Shown: piece by piece, positions 9,744-19,022 of the stretch
How positions within the stretch are numbered: the stretch's first letter is position 1
Layout of the letters: every line of letters begins with the position of its first letter
DNA from: an uncultured Clostridia bacterium
GTDB lineage: Bacteria; Bacillota; Clostridia; TANB77; CAG-508
NCBI GenBank assembly: GCA_946415375.1
Contig: CAMKSF010000009.1
Location: 1-56,506 of the forward strand
Length of the DNA: 56,506 bases
Direction: 5' to 3'
Made by a program: the position numbers and the translations under genes
Notes under the pieces: model-generated
The model's database searches: none
What the model was told of the DNA's origin: nothing
What the model saw: only the letters and a program-made list of their open reading frames with translations

Positions 9744-11141
9744 ATGAAAAAAATAAAACTAATTACAAAAATAATTGCTATTATAATTATTATTTTAATA
9801 GGATTGGTAGGAATATATTTACCATGGAAAAATCCTATAAATATGAATAACGAGATAAAAGATTTTTCATTAGGAAAAGACTTTACAGGATATAGAGAAA
9901 TAATACTAACATTAAGTGATGCAAATAAAGTTTTAGATTCTGATAAAAAAGTAATTGGGGATACTGACTCATATGATGATTCTAGTATAAAGTCAAATAA
10001 ATATACAAAATCTGATGAAAAAGTAAATAGTAGTGATAGCTTGAATATAGAAAACTATGAAAAATCAAAAGATATAGTAGAAAAAAGATTAAATGCTATG
10101 CGAATTCAAGAATATAATTTAAGCATGGATAAAGAAACAGGAAAAATATATATTCAAATTCCAGAAAACTCAATAACAGATAAAGTTGTAAGTAATATTA
10201 CTGAACTTGGAAGTATAGAATTAAAGGACTCAAAAGATGCATCAAAAGTTTTCCTAACAAGTGAAAACTTAAAAGAAACAAATGTAATGTATGGCTCTAC
10301 TGATGCTGGTACAGCTGCATATTTGGATATTCATTTTGATAAGAAAGGAAAAGAAGTTTTAAAGGATTTAAGTGAAAATGAATATAAAAAAATAAAAGAG
10401 ACAGAGAATAGTGAAGAAGAAAAAGACGAAACAGAAGATGATAAGGAAGAAGAAAACAAAGATGAAGAAAAAGCAGAACAAAAAGAAGTAACTATATATA
10501 TGTCTGGAAATGAAATAACATCAACAAGTTTTGAAGAAGTGATTACAGATGGAAAAATCAGTCTAAGAATGGGGCAACCTACAACAGATGCAGCTTCTCT
10601 TCAAGAGTCTTTTAATTCAGCACAAATGGTATCAAATATACTTAATAATGGAGTAATGCCATTAAAATATAAAGTGACAGAAAATAGATATATAGAGTCA
10701 GAAATAAAAACAAGTACAATAAGGAATGTATTAATAGTTATTGGGGTTATTTTGACAGCATTATTGGTACTTATGATTATAAAATACAAGAAAAGAGGAA
10801 TACTTGCAGCTCTATGTTATATTGCATTTACATCTTTATATTTAATACTAATAAGAGTATTTAATGTAACTATTGCAATGGAAGGATTTGCTGGTGGAGT
10901 AATAGTACTTGTACTAAACTATTTAATTAATTTAAAGTTAATAAAAGTAGAGTACAATAACAAAAAATACTATAGTGAATTTTTAGATATTATTATGAAA
11001 TTAATACCAATTTTTGTATTATCAGTATTATTTGTATTCATTCCAATAACAGCTCTTTCAAGTGTAGGAATGGTTATGTTTTGGGGAATAATACTAATTT
11101 TGATGTACAATGTGGCAGTTACTAAACACATTTTAGATTAA
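9744..11141 (+). CDS. secD: SecD-like protein export subunit (divergent)
   Basis: Auxiliary membrane subunit of the Sec translocase, thought to pull proteins out using proton flow. The 465-residue product has an N-terminal membrane anchor (about 7-27), a large outside domain and about five C-terminal membrane segments (after residue 325). The outside domain has family features (IVEKRLNAMRIQEYNL, IYIQIPENSI) and a long Glu/Lys-rich insert at about 218-248. The membrane half is unusual: the usual VDANVLIFER-type stretch with its conserved Asp is replaced by EGFAGGVIVLVLNYLI, and the GTGPIKGFA-type stretch is not recognisable. Identity rests on the domain layout and the paired secF. It may have lost proton coupling. 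Confidence 0.8.
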   Translation: MKKIKLITKIIAIIIIILIGLVGIYLPWKNPINMNNEIKDFSLGKDFTGYREIILTLSDANKVLDSDKKVIGDTDSYDDSSIKSNKYTKSDEKVNSSDSLNIENYEKSKDIVEKRLNAMRIQEYNLSMDKETGKIYIQIPENSITDKVVSNITELGSIELKDSKDASKVFLTSENLKETNVMYGSTDAGTAAYLDIHFDKKGKEVLKDLSENEYKKIKETENSEEEKDETEDDKEEENKDEEKAEQKEVTIYMSGNEITSTSFEEVITDGKISLRMGQPTTDAASLQESFNSAQMVSNILNNGVMPLKYKVTENRYIESEIKTSTIRNVLIVIGVILTALLVLMIIKYKKRGILAALCYIAFTSLYLILIRVFNVTIAMEGFAGGVIVLVLNYLINLKLIKVEYNNKKYYSEFLDIIMKLIPIFVLSVLFVFIPITALSSVGMVMFWGIILILMYNVAVTKHILD

Positions 11142-11161
11142 GATACAAGGAGGGGAAGAAC

Positions 11162-11815
11162 ATGAAAAACAAAAATATAATTATATATATAATAATATGT
11201 TTAATAATTATTGCAGGTATTGCTGTTTGGGAGACAAAAGGATTTAGAACAGAAATGCAATTTACACCAAGAAAAGAAATTGAACTTACAAATTACACAG
11301 GGATAGAAGTTTCAGATATTGAAAGTATAGCATCTGAAGTATTAGGAAATACTAGATTTATGGTGCAACGTGTAGAAACATTTGGAAATGCAGTAGTAAT
11401 CGTTGCAAAAGATATTACAGAAGAGCAAAGAGATAGTATTGTTACAAAGTTTAATGAAAAATATGGAACAAAATTAGAAGGTAAAAATATTGAAATAGTT
11501 TCTATACCATTTACAAGAATAAAAGATGTAATAAAAAAATATATAGCACCAGCAATTATATCATTGGCATTGGTTTTAATATATTTTGTTGTAAGATTCA
11601 AAATAATAGGGTGGAAAAAAGTAGCAATAAAAACAATACTTACACCTGTTGTTGCAGAGTTATTACTATTTAGTATAATCTCAATTACAAGATTACCTTT
11701 TAGTAGACTTGCAGTAAGTATAGGAGCAGGATTATATATTTCAATAATAATTGCACTAACAGTAATTTTTGAAAACCAAAGAAATAAATTTATAAAAGAA
11801 TTAGAAAGTAATTAA
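11162..11815 (+). CDS. secF: SecF-like protein export subunit (short, divergent)
   Basis: Partner of SecD in the Sec export complex. Only 217 residues against about 300 in typical SecF. It has an N-terminal anchor (about 5-22), an outside domain to about residue 120 and roughly three or four membrane segments, then ends at FENQRNKFIKELE, where usual SecF reads VVFDRIREN and continues for two more segments. The conserved Asp of that region is absent. Ribosome site AAGGAGG, 20 bases after secD, so the two are co-expressed. The parallel loss in SecD and SecF suggests a lineage variant rather than random decay. Confidence 0.75.
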   Translation: MKNKNIIIYIIICLIIIAGIAVWETKGFRTEMQFTPRKEIELTNYTGIEVSDIESIASEVLGNTRFMVQRVETFGNAVVIVAKDITEEQRDSIVTKFNEKYGTKLEGKNIEIVSIPFTRIKDVIKKYIAPAIISLALVLIYFVVRFKIIGWKKVAIKTILTPVVAELLLFSIISITRLPFSRLAVSIGAGLYISIIIALTVIFENQRNKFIKELESN

Positions 11816-11836
11816 AAAGAAAGGATTTGGACAGAT

Positions 11837-12313
11837 ATGGAAGAAAAAGAAGTAATTTTAACACAAGAAGGGTTTAACAAGCTTGAAGAGCAATTAAACT
11901 TCTTAAAAACAAAAAAAAGAACAGAGATTGCAGAAAGGATAAAAGTAGCAAAAGAATTTGGAGACTTATCAGAAAATGCTGAATATGATGAAGCAAAAAC
12001 AGCACAGCAGGAAAATGAACAAGAAATAGCAGAATTAGAAGCTAAAATAAGAAATGCAAAAGTAATAGATGAGAAGGAAATAGACTTAGAAACAGTACAA
12101 ATAGGTAATATTGTAAAGGTACGTGACTTAGAATTTGACGAAGATATTACTTATACGATTGTTGGATCAACAGAAGTTAATTTAGCAGAAAACAAAATTT
12201 CAAATGAATCTCCTTTAGGAAAAGCACTTTTAGGACAAAAGAAAGGAAAAACTGTTGAAGTTAATGCTCCAGCAGGAGTAATGAAATATAAAATTTTAAG
12301 TTTAAAAAAATAA
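11837..12313 (+). CDS. greA: Transcription elongation factor GreA
   Basis: Rescues backtracked RNA polymerase by stimulating transcript cleavage. The 158-residue product has the N-terminal coiled-coil finger with the acidic tip GDLSENAEYDEAK (about residues 41-53) and the C-terminal FKBP-like domain ending SPLGKALLGQKKG. All key features are present and the length is standard. Ribosome site AAAGGA in the 21-base gap after secF suggests shared transcription. A terminator follows. Confidence 0.97.
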   Translation: MEEKEVILTQEGFNKLEEQLNFLKTKKRTEIAERIKVAKEFGDLSENAEYDEAKTAQQENEQEIAELEAKIRNAKVIDEKEIDLETVQIGNIVKVRDLEFDEDITYTIVGSTEVNLAENKISNESPLGKALLGQKKGKTVEVNAPAGVMKYKILSLKK

Positions 12314-12330
12314 GAAAAAATATGAAGAAG

Positions 12331-12368
12331 AAAACCACAAATCAAATTAGATTTATGGTTTTTTTTAA
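12331..12368 (+). terminator. Terminator after greA
   Basis: An AAAACCAxAAATC stem with the matching GATTTATGGTTTT arm and an eight-T run. Confidence 0.8.
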
Positions 12369-12476
12369 AGTCTTTTTTTTTACTCTACTTTTTGGGGTAT
12401 AGTTCATAAAGGCCTTTATTTTATTGAATATTTTTTTCATTAAATCATATTATTTAATAAGATTGGGTGTGATTTA

Positions 12477-13259
12477 ATGAAAACAATTTTTATTGAAGAA
12501 AATAAAAAAATAGGGTTATTTCAAAGAATTAAAAAAATAACTAGAGAAAATAATAGAATAATAATAAACAAAAAAATAGTAAATTTAGGTTTGAAGAATA
12601 AAGCTCTGATTATAAAGAGAATAAAAAAAATATTAGAAAGAGAAAATGTAAGACAGGTTGTAATCGAAAAAAAATTAAAAGAAGACGAACAATTTGTTAA
12701 GTTAATCTATAGTAATAATCTTAATTTATGCAGTCAAAAGTGGATTTTAAAAAGATGCACAGATAAAATAGTAGATTTGATTTTAAAAGAAAAGAAAAAA
12801 GAAGAATCAGAAATATGGATTTGTGTAAATGAAGTCGATAGCTTGGTAGAAGAATATATATATAAATTTGCAAAAGAATTTAGAAGAATTAATATAATAA
12901 CTAACCACATAAGCAAGTTTAAAAAGATAGAAGAAAAATTATATAATGAAGAAGGTATTTTAATAAATGTAACAAATAATAGAAGAAAAAGCTTATCAAA
13001 AGCTGAAATAATAATAAATGTAGATTTTACTAAAGAAATAATTAATGAATTTAATATATATGAAAAAAGCACAATAATTAATTGGGATGAACCACTAAAA
13101 ATTAGAAAGAAAAGATTTAATGGTAAGATAATAGAAGAAATAGAGGTCAAAGCAAGCAATTTATCTAAATTAGTAGATGAAAATGAATTTGAAAATTATG
13201 ATGAAAGAGATATCTGTCAAGCTTTTGAAATAATTCCTAATGAAATAAGATTTAGTTGA
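12477..13259 (+). CDS. Unknown protein in the yabP-yabQ-divIC cluster
   Basis: A 260-residue, Lys/Ile/Glu-rich cytoplasmic protein with no signal or membrane segment; I recognise no family. Residues about 115-190 look Rossmann-like, with alternating strands and helices (EIWICVNEVDS, INIITNHISKFKK, GILINVTNNRRKSLSKAE, IIINVDF), faintly like a dinucleotide-binding dehydrogenase fold but without a clear glycine loop. The 3' end overlaps the long open frame of yabP, and the gene lies at the head of a sporulation/division cluster, so a developmental role is possible by position only. Ribosome site GGGTGTG. Confidence 0.75.
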   Translation: MKTIFIEENKKIGLFQRIKKITRENNRIIINKKIVNLGLKNKALIIKRIKKILERENVRQVVIEKKLKEDEQFVKLIYSNNLNLCSQKWILKRCTDKIVDLILKEKKKEESEIWICVNEVDSLVEEYIYKFAKEFRRINIITNHISKFKKIEEKLYNEEGILINVTNNRRKSLSKAEIIINVDFTKEIINEFNIYEKSTIINWDEPLKIRKKRFNGKIIEEIEVKASNLSKLVDENEFENYDERDICQAFEIIPNEIRFS

Positions 13260-13333
13260 ATAAAGATGTTCTAATTTTGTTTATCTACGAATATAAATAT
13301 AGAGGGAAAGATATACAAAAGGAGGAAAGTTTT

Positions 13334-13648
13334 ATGATAGTAGAGGAAAAAAGAAATATGAGTGATAATATAAACTCATCAAATGTAGAAGTATTACAGA
13401 ATTTAATATTAGAAAATAGAGAAAAAATAAATGTTTCAGGTGTTAATGATGTATTAAGTTTTGACGACCAAGTTGTAATTATGGAAACTGAACTTGGATT
13501 ACTTACTATTAAAGGTGAAAATTTAAAAATTAATAAATTAAACATAGATACGACAGAAGTGATAGTAGAGGGAAGAATTAATAATTTAGCATACAGTGAA
13601 CATCAAGCGAAAAGTGAAGGAGGCATATTTGGAAAAATATTTAAATAA
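13334..13648 (+). CDS. yabP: Sporulation protein YabP
   Basis: Spore-coat/cortex stage protein, required for sporulation in Bacillus together with YabQ. The 104-residue product has the family core (NVSGVNDVLSFDDQVVIMET, GLLTIKGENLKINKL, VEGRINNLAYSE). The start at 13334 is chosen because AAAGGAGGAAAG lies just before it; the frame is open further upstream without a ribosome site. Followed by yabQ after 11 bases, the conserved order. Marks the organism as a spore former. Confidence 0.93.
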   Translation: MIVEEKRNMSDNINSSNVEVLQNLILENREKINVSGVNDVLSFDDQVVIMETELGLLTIKGENLKINKLNIDTTEVIVEGRINNLAYSEHQAKSEGGIFGKIFK

Positions 13649-13659
13649 GGTGAGTTGTA

Positions 13660-14136
13660 ATGGCATGTAATCAGGCAAATCTCTTTATTATGTTTTCTCT
13701 TGTAGGAATGATAATAGGATTATTATTTGATATTTTTAGGATTTTTAGAAAAACATTTAAAACTAAGGATATAGTTACATATTTAGAAGATATAGTGTTT
13801 TGGATATTAACAGGTATTATAATCATATATTCAATGTATAGATTTTGTGATGGTGAATTAAGATTTTTTATGATAGTAGGAATTATATTTGGAACAACAA
13901 TGTATATACTTACTTTAAGCAAGTATATAATTATTTTTTTTACTATTGTAATAAATGTAGTGAAAAAAATAATAATTTATCCAATAAAGTTAATAATTAA
14001 TACTATAAGAAGAATTATATTTCGACACATATTTGTTATATTTATTAATTTTAGAAAAAAATTATGGAATTTAGGTAAAAAAAATAAAAAAATAAGGGGA
14101 TTTTTTGAAAAAAAGGAGAAATATAATAGTATATAG
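13660..14136 (+). CDS. yabQ: Sporulation membrane protein YabQ
   Basis: Membrane protein needed for spore coat and cortex formation. 158 residues with about four hydrophobic segments in the first 110 residues (MFSLVGMIIGLLFDIFRIFR opening, then IVFWILTGIIIIYSM) and a basic C-terminal tail. The FDIFRIFR and EDIVFWI stretches are typical of YabQ. Ribosome site AAGGTGAG. It sits between yabP and a divIC-type gene, the conserved Firmicute arrangement. Confidence 0.9.
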   Translation: MACNQANLFIMFSLVGMIIGLLFDIFRIFRKTFKTKDIVTYLEDIVFWILTGIIIIYSMYRFCDGELRFFMIVGIIFGTTMYILTLSKYIIIFFTIVINVVKKIIIYPIKLIINTIRRIIFRHIFVIFINFRKKLWNLGKKNKKIRGFFEKKEKYNSI

Positions 14137-14169
14137 GTAATTATCTGTGCAAAGGAAGAATGAGGATTA

Positions 14170-14442
14170 ATGAAAAGTATAAAAAAATTAATAAAGAGGT
14201 TAATAATTGTATGTATAATAATATATGCATTTATAACCTTTTGTAATCAACAAAAAATATTAAATACATATGCAACAAGCAATATAGAAATTGAGAAGAA
14301 ATTAGAACAAGCTCAAAAATATCAAGACGAGCTTAACAAGATGAAAGAAAATGTGAATTCAAAAGAATATATAGAAGAAACAGCAAGGGAAAAACTAGAT
14401 ATGTATCTACCAAACGAAAGAGTATATGTAAATCAAGAATAA
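14170..14442 (+). CDS. divIC: FtsB/DivIC-type septum initiator
   Basis: Small bitopic cell-division protein that joins FtsL and FtsQ/DivIB at the septum. 90 residues: a basic N-terminus, one membrane segment (about 11-27), a coiled coil (EKKLEQAQKYQDELNKM) and the conserved end (YIEETAREKLDMYLPNERVY). That end is the hallmark of the family. Third gene of the yabP-yabQ cluster, with a terminator right after. Confidence 0.9.
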   Translation: MKSIKKLIKRLIIVCIIIYAFITFCNQQKILNTYATSNIEIEKKLEQAQKYQDELNKMKENVNSKEYIEETAREKLDMYLPNERVYVNQE

Positions 14443-14483
14443 CAATGACAATTTATTTCAAATATGTTATTGTTATTTTTTTG
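14438..14483 (+). terminator. Terminator after divIC
   Basis: AATAACAAT (14438-14446) pairs with ATTGTTATT (14469-14477), followed by a T-run. Confidence 0.75.
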
Positions 14484-14551
14484 TTTCAAAATCGTTACTA
14501 TATATTTAAAATTTAAAAAAAAGAAAAAGTTTTAAAATTTTAAAAATTGTA

Positions 14552-14580
14552 TTGAAAAAAAATAAAGGTTGTAGTAAAAT
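14552..14580 (+). promoter_or_regulatory. Promoter of glyS
   Basis: TTGAAA, 17-base spacer, TAAAAT. Transcription would begin near 14587, which excludes the upstream in-frame ATG at 14586 and supports the start at 14622. Confidence 0.7.
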
Positions 14581-14621
14581 AGAATATGTCAGTAAAAACT
14601 CACAAAAAGGGGATACGAGAT

Positions 14622-16004
14622 ATGGTAGATTCAATGGAAAAATTAGTAGCATTATGCAAAAATAGAGGATTTGTTTATGCAGGTTCAGAAATATATGGTG
14701 GTTTATCAAATACATGGGATTATGGACCACTAGGTGTAGAACTTAAGAACAACATAAAAAAAGCTTGGATGAAGAAAATGGTTCAAGAAAACAAATACAA
14801 TGTTGGAATAGATGCTGCAATACTTATGAATCCAGAAGTATGGGTTACAACTGGGCATGTAAGTACTTTTGCAGATCCATTAATAGATTGCAAAGAATGT
14901 AAAACTAGACATAGAGCAGATAAGTTAATAGAAGAATGGGCAACAAAACATGGAAAAGATGTTATTGCGGATGGATGGACAGATGAAGAAACTGTTAAAT
15001 ACATTAATGATAATAACATTGTGTGCCCAGTTTGTGGAAAACTAAATTTTACAGCAATTAGAAAATTCAACTTAATGTTTAAAACTTTTCAGGGAACAAC
15101 TGAAGATGCAAAATCAGAAATATATCTTCGCCCTGAGACAGCACAAGGAATATTTGTTAACTTTAAAAATGTTTTAAGAACGACTAGAAGAAAATTGCCA
15201 ATGGGAATTTGCCAACAAGGTAAAGCTTTCAGAAACGAAATAACACCTGGTAATTTTATATTTAGAACACGTGAGTTTGAACAAATGGAAATAGAATTCT
15301 TCTGCAAGCCAGGAACAGACTTAGAATGGCATGAGTATTGGAAAGAAACATGTAAACAATTCTTGCTAGCTCTTGGTGCACATGAAGAAAATATTAGATT
15401 TAGAAATCATACGAAAGAAGAATTATCATTTTATAGTAATGCAACAGCAGATATAGAATATAAATTCCCATTTGGTTGGGGAGAAGTTTGGGGAATTGCA
15501 GATAGAACAAATTATGATTTATCAAGACATATGGAAGCTACCAAACAGGATTTAACATATACAGATCCAGAAACAAATGAAAAATATGTTCCATTTGTAA
15601 TTGAGCCTTCTGTTGGAGTAGATAGATTAATGTTAATGTTTTTATGTGATAGTTATGAAGAAGAGAAAATAGCTGAAGATGATACAAGAGTTGTAATGCA
15701 TTTTCATCCAGCAATTGCACCATATAAAGCAGCAGTCTTACCACTATCAAAGAAATTATCAGAAAAAGCAATAGAACTACATAAAGAATTATCAAAAACA
15801 TTTATGTGTGATTACGATGAAGCAGGTTCAATAGGTAAAAGATACAGAAGAGAAGATGAAATTGGAACTCCATATTGTATAACTGTTGACTTTGATACTT
15901 TAGAAGATAATCAAGTAACAATAAGAGACAGAGACACTATGGAACAAGTGCGTATTCCTATTTCAGAGGTTGAAGAGTGGATAAGTAAAAAAATAGAGTA
16001 TTAA
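14622..16004 (+). CDS. glyS: Glycyl-tRNA synthetase, single-chain type
   Basis: Charges tRNA-Gly; class II enzyme of the homodimeric (eukaryote/Gram-positive) type, not the alpha2-beta2 type. 460 residues. The N-terminal motif [20 protein letters not shown], motif 2 ([20 protein letters not shown]) and motif 3 region ([15 protein letters not shown]) are present, with the C-terminal anticodon-binding domain from about residue 355. A CxxC pair (CKEC) and VCPVCG suggest a small metal site in the insert. The ATG at 14622 is chosen because the promoter places the transcript start near 14587 and AAAAAGGGG precedes it. Confidence 0.95.
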   Translation: MVDSMEKLVALCKNRGFVYAGSEIYGGLSNTWDYGPLGVELKNNIKKAWMKKMVQENKYNVGIDAAILMNPEVWVTTGHVSTFADPLIDCKECKTRHRADKLIEEWATKHGKDVIADGWTDEETVKYINDNNIVCPVCGKLNFTAIRKFNLMFKTFQGTTEDAKSEIYLRPETAQGIFVNFKNVLRTTRRKLPMGICQQGKAFRNEITPGNFIFRTREFEQMEIEFFCKPGTDLEWHEYWKETCKQFLLALGAHEENIRFRNHTKEELSFYSNATADIEYKFPFGWGEVWGIADRTNYDLSRHMEATKQDLTYTDPETNEKYVPFVIEPSVGVDRLMLMFLCDSYEEEKIAEDDTRVVMHFHPAIAPYKAAVLPLSKKLSEKAIELHKELSKTFMCDYDEAGSIGKRYRREDEIGTPYCITVDFDTLEDNQVTIRDRDTMEQVRIPISEVEEWISKKIEY

Positions 16005-16011
16005 TTATTGA

Positions 16012-16046
16012 CCCTAGAAATTGGAAATACCATTTCTAGGGCTTTT
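16012..16046 (+). terminator. Terminator after glyS
   Basis: CCCTAGAAAT and ATTTCTAGGG form a perfect 10-bp stem followed by CTTTT. Confidence 0.85.
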
Positions 16047-16055
16047 GTATATAAG

Positions 16056-16081
16056 AAAAGGACGATTAAAATCGTCCTTTT
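16056..16081. terminator. Convergent terminator between glyS and the GH57 gene
   Basis: A perfect 11-bp stem (16056-16066 with 16071-16081) with four A/T at the ends. It covers the stop of the minus-strand GH57 gene and works in both directions. Confidence 0.8.
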
Positions 16082-17759
16082 AACTGTATATCCTATAATC
16101 TATATCAGGGAAAATTGCATCTTTTTCTTCTATATCTTTTAAGAAAGCAGAATCAATTTTACTTTCCTTGATTTGATGATATAGTTTTGTAAATCTTCCA
16201 ATATGATCTTTTATTCTTTTATGCGCATAGTCGACCATAGTATTGTTTGTAATAATAAATAGCCAATCACTACTTTGTGCAAGCAATAGTTCTCTTGCCA
16301 TTTGATTTAATGCTTGAACCTTTAGCTTTAAACCTTTATATTTTTTAGTTGATGTAATAGAGGTAATAGATTTTTTTTCTGCCCTTAATTTCTTTACGTC
16401 TTTTTCTAGTTGCAATAGTTCGTTATAGCAATCTCTATTTTCATAAGCTAATTCACACATTCTATCACCAGCTGTATGTAAATGTTTATGAGCATAATCA
16501 TTAGAAGGATTAAGCCATACTTCACTATATCCATTTGCACCCCAGCTTGAACGACAAGGTTCACATTCTTGAATTTCAGGATATTTATCAAGATATTCTG
16601 ATGGAGTAATTAGCTCGAAATTACATTTATCATAATAGATTTTTTTAAATAATACATATAACCAGTATGGACCTTCATACCACCAATGTCCATAAAGCTC
16701 TGCATCATAAGGACAAAGAATAATAGGTGGCTTGTCCATATATTTACTTGCATTTTTTATTTGTTTTACTCTACTATCTAGAAAATGTCCTGCTTGCATT
16801 TCTGCAGAGTCTTTGGCCCACTGAATATTATATATATCTTTATTATCAGTTTTGCCAGTAATTCTATGATATTTTATTCCAGTATTAACTCTTACACCAT
16901 CATGGGCTATGTAAGGCTTTATATAATCATAATCTGCTTCATAACCAATATCTCTATAAAATTCTCGATAATTGAAATCTCCAGGATAGCCATTTATTGA
17001 ACTCCAAACTTGTCTTGAAGATTCTAAATCACGACCAAATACAGTAAATCCTCTTGGAGAAGTAATTGGAGCAAGCGTTCCATAAACTGGAGTTGGATTT
17101 GCATATAGAATTCCATGAGTTTCAACAATTGCATAGTCCAGACCGAATTCACGTAAATATTTATCAGCTTCTGGAATATAACCACATTCAGGAAGCCAAA
17201 TTCCTCGAGGTTTTTTTCCGAAATATCTTTCATAGGTCTGAACACCAACAGCAATTTGAGCCTTTACAGTTTTTTCGTTTACATATAGGATAGGGAAATA
17301 ACCATGAGTTGCACCACAAGTAATAATTTCTAAAACTCCTAAATCTTGAAATTTTTTAAATCCATTAATTAAATTACAATTATATATATCTTTAAACCAA
17401 CGTAAGTCTTCTGAATATCTGTCAAAGTAGTATTTAGATAAGTTATTAATTCTTTTATCATATTCAGTTCTTTTTATTTCTTTTTTCGAAAGTTCTATGT
17501 GTTTTTTTAGATAATCTATATATTTATTCTGTAATAACTTACTATCAAGCATTGATAGAAGGGGAGGTGTCATTGTCATAGTGATTCTAAATTTAACTCC
17601 TTCATCAACAAGCTTTTGAAAGTATTGTAATAGAGGTATATATGTTTCTGAAATAGCTTCGTATAGCCAAGATTCTTCTAAATAATCATCACTTTCAGGG
17701 TGATGAATAAATGGAAGATGAGCATGTAATACAAAACTTAAATAACCTTTTTTCTGCAT
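16080..17759 (-). CDS. GH57-family glucan enzyme (branching-enzyme type)
   Basis: Glycoside hydrolase family 57 protein of the 1,4-alpha-glucan branching type. 559 residues. The catalytic domain opens with FVLHAHLPFIHHPE. The likely nucleophile is E191 (WLPECGYIPE) and the likely acid/base is D352 (CPYDAELYGHWW). The C-terminal helical DUF1957 part ends with LLLAQSSDWLFIITNNT, typical of this group. No signal peptide, so it acts on cytoplasmic glucan such as glycogen. The DUF4912 gene upstream on the same strand is a recurrent neighbour of such enzymes. The two genes are separated by a long inverted repeat that may weaken readthrough. Confidence 0.9.
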   Translation of the reverse strand: MQKKGYLSFVLHAHLPFIHHPESDDYLEESWLYEAISETYIPLLQYFQKLVDEGVKFRITMTMTPPLLSMLDSKLLQNKYIDYLKKHIELSKKEIKRTEYDKRINNLSKYYFDRYSEDLRWFKDIYNCNLINGFKKFQDLGVLEIITCGATHGYFPILYVNEKTVKAQIAVGVQTYERYFGKKPRGIWLPECGYIPEADKYLREFGLDYAIVETHGILYANPTPVYGTLAPITSPRGFTVFGRDLESSRQVWSSINGYPGDFNYREFYRDIGYEADYDYIKPYIAHDGVRVNTGIKYHRITGKTDNKDIYNIQWAKDSAEMQAGHFLDSRVKQIKNASKYMDKPPIILCPYDAELYGHWWYEGPYWLYVLFKKIYYDKCNFELITPSEYLDKYPEIQECEPCRSSWGANGYSEVWLNPSNDYAHKHLHTAGDRMCELAYENRDCYNELLQLEKDVKKLRAEKKSITSITSTKKYKGLKLKVQALNQMARELLLAQSSDWLFIITNNTMVDYAHKRIKDHIGRFTKLYHQIKESKIDSAFLKDIEEKDAIFPDIDYRIYS

Positions 17760-17774
17760 TTTTTAGTTCCTTCC

Positions 17775-17843
17775 TTGGAAAAGGGGACGGTTCTCTTTTC
17801 CAAATTATTAAAAATTGGAAAAGAGAACCGTCCCCTTTTCCAA
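17775..17843. repeat. Perfect 29-bp inverted repeat, REP-like
   Basis: 17775-17803 is the exact reverse complement of 17815-17843, with an 11-base AT loop. Each arm can also fold on itself, because TTGGAAAAG at its start pairs with CTTTTCCAA at its end around GGGACGGTTCT. The GACGGTTCTCTTTT core recurs at 43560-43598. Its G+C content is well above the surroundings. It looks like a dispersed palindromic repeat and lies between two genes of the same operon. Confidence 0.85.
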
Positions 17844-17862
17844 AATATTTTTATTCTCTATA

Positions 17863-18921
17863 TTATTTAAATTGAGATGAAAACATTCCTGATGAAGAAA
17901 GTGCACCTGATGAAGTATTTCCTAAAACAATGTTTTCAAATTCAAAGTTTTCATTAGGGAATAAGAATGTATATAAATCTTTGATATTGAATATTCCAAA
18001 ATTAGTAATAAATGTAAATTGCATAATATTTTTTTCTATAACTTCGCCTGTTTTTACATTTCTAAATCTAAGTGTTCTAAGATTTGGATCAAACATTATT
18101 GTATTATTTGGAGATGTCATTTCATTTGACGATGTAACATATACATAGTAGGGAATATATATAGGCTGATTATATTGATGAATATTTGGGATTGGTTTTC
18201 TTCCAAGTTCAACATGATATTCGCAATTTGCATCATTTATATGTAAATACCAACTATTAGCAAAATCATCAACTTCAACTTCAAAAGAATAATTCATTGT
18301 ATCATTATATACAATTAGAACTGGCTTAGTATGATTAAAGAAATTTTCGCCGTAAAGTTTTTTAAATATGTCTCTATCATCTTCAGATATTTCCCAATAT
18401 ACAAATAACATTTTTGGTGTTTGCGCTAAAACTTTTACAATGGTTCTATTGTACATATATGGCAAATCATAATATTCAGATTGGAATTTTAATTCTTTTG
18501 ATTTTACATTAGAAACTTTTTTTCTTGATGACTTTTTACTGACCGATGGTTCAGTTTTTTTAACTGTTTCTTTTTTTGTGGATTTTTTTACAGTAGTTGA
18601 TTTTTTAGCGGTAGTCTTTGATTTTGCAACTGTTGTAGCTTTTTTTGCTGTGCTTTTTTTCGCTGTGTTTTTTTTTGATGAACTTGATTTTTTAGCAACA
18701 GCTGTTTTTTCTTTAGATACAGCTTTTTTTGTAGTAGGTGTCTTTTTTTCTGATGCGGCTTTTTTCTTTACTTCAGCTTTTTTAGCAGATGATGTGGCCT
18801 TTTTTGCTACAGTTTTTTTAGAACTACTTGTACTTTTTTTAGTTGCTTTTTTACTACCAGAAACAGTCTTTTTTGCCTTCTTTTTTTCAGTTGTTTCTAT
18901 ATCTTTTGTTTCTTTTGCCAT
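17863..18921 (-). CDS. DUF4912 protein with Lys/Ala/Ser-rich N-terminus
   Basis: 352 residues in two parts. Residues 1-145 are almost only Lys, Ala, Ser and Thr, in repeats such as KKATKKSTSSSKK, resembling histone-H1-like bacterial tails and probably disordered. Residues about 148-330 match the DUF4912 fold (YDLPYMYNRTIVKVLAQTP, MLFVYWEISEDDRD, WYLHINDANCEYHVELG), a carbohydrate-binding-like beta domain. The family's role is not established; its recurring pairing with GH57/DUF1957 enzymes suggests glucan handling. The basic tail could bind nucleic acid or acidic polymer. Ribosome site AGGAGG. First gene of the minus-strand pair. Confidence 0.85.
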   Translation of the reverse strand: MAKETKDIETTEKKKAKKTVSGSKKATKKSTSSSKKTVAKKATSSAKKAEVKKKAASEKKTPTTKKAVSKEKTAVAKKSSSSKKNTAKKSTAKKATTVAKSKTTAKKSTTVKKSTKKETVKKTEPSVSKKSSRKKVSNVKSKELKFQSEYYDLPYMYNRTIVKVLAQTPKMLFVYWEISEDDRDIFKKLYGENFFNHTKPVLIVYNDTMNYSFEVEVDDFANSWYLHINDANCEYHVELGRKPIPNIHQYNQPIYIPYYVYVTSSNEMTSPNNTIMFDPNLRTLRFRNVKTGEVIEKNIMQFTFITNFGIFNIKDLYTFLFPNENFEFENIVLGNTSSGALSSSGMFSSQFK

Positions 18922-19022
18922 AGTTTATCCTCCTAAGTATATTTTTACTACTTATATATACTATAATAAAATAAAAATAAATTCAAGAGTTTTTTGAATA
19001 TTTTTAAATATTTTTGTAAAAA

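Noticed and set aside
18578..18997. 139-codon plus-strand open frame opposite the DUF4912 gene
   Set aside because: It is the antisense of the Lys-rich repeats and translates to Phe/Val/Ala repeats with no ribosome site.
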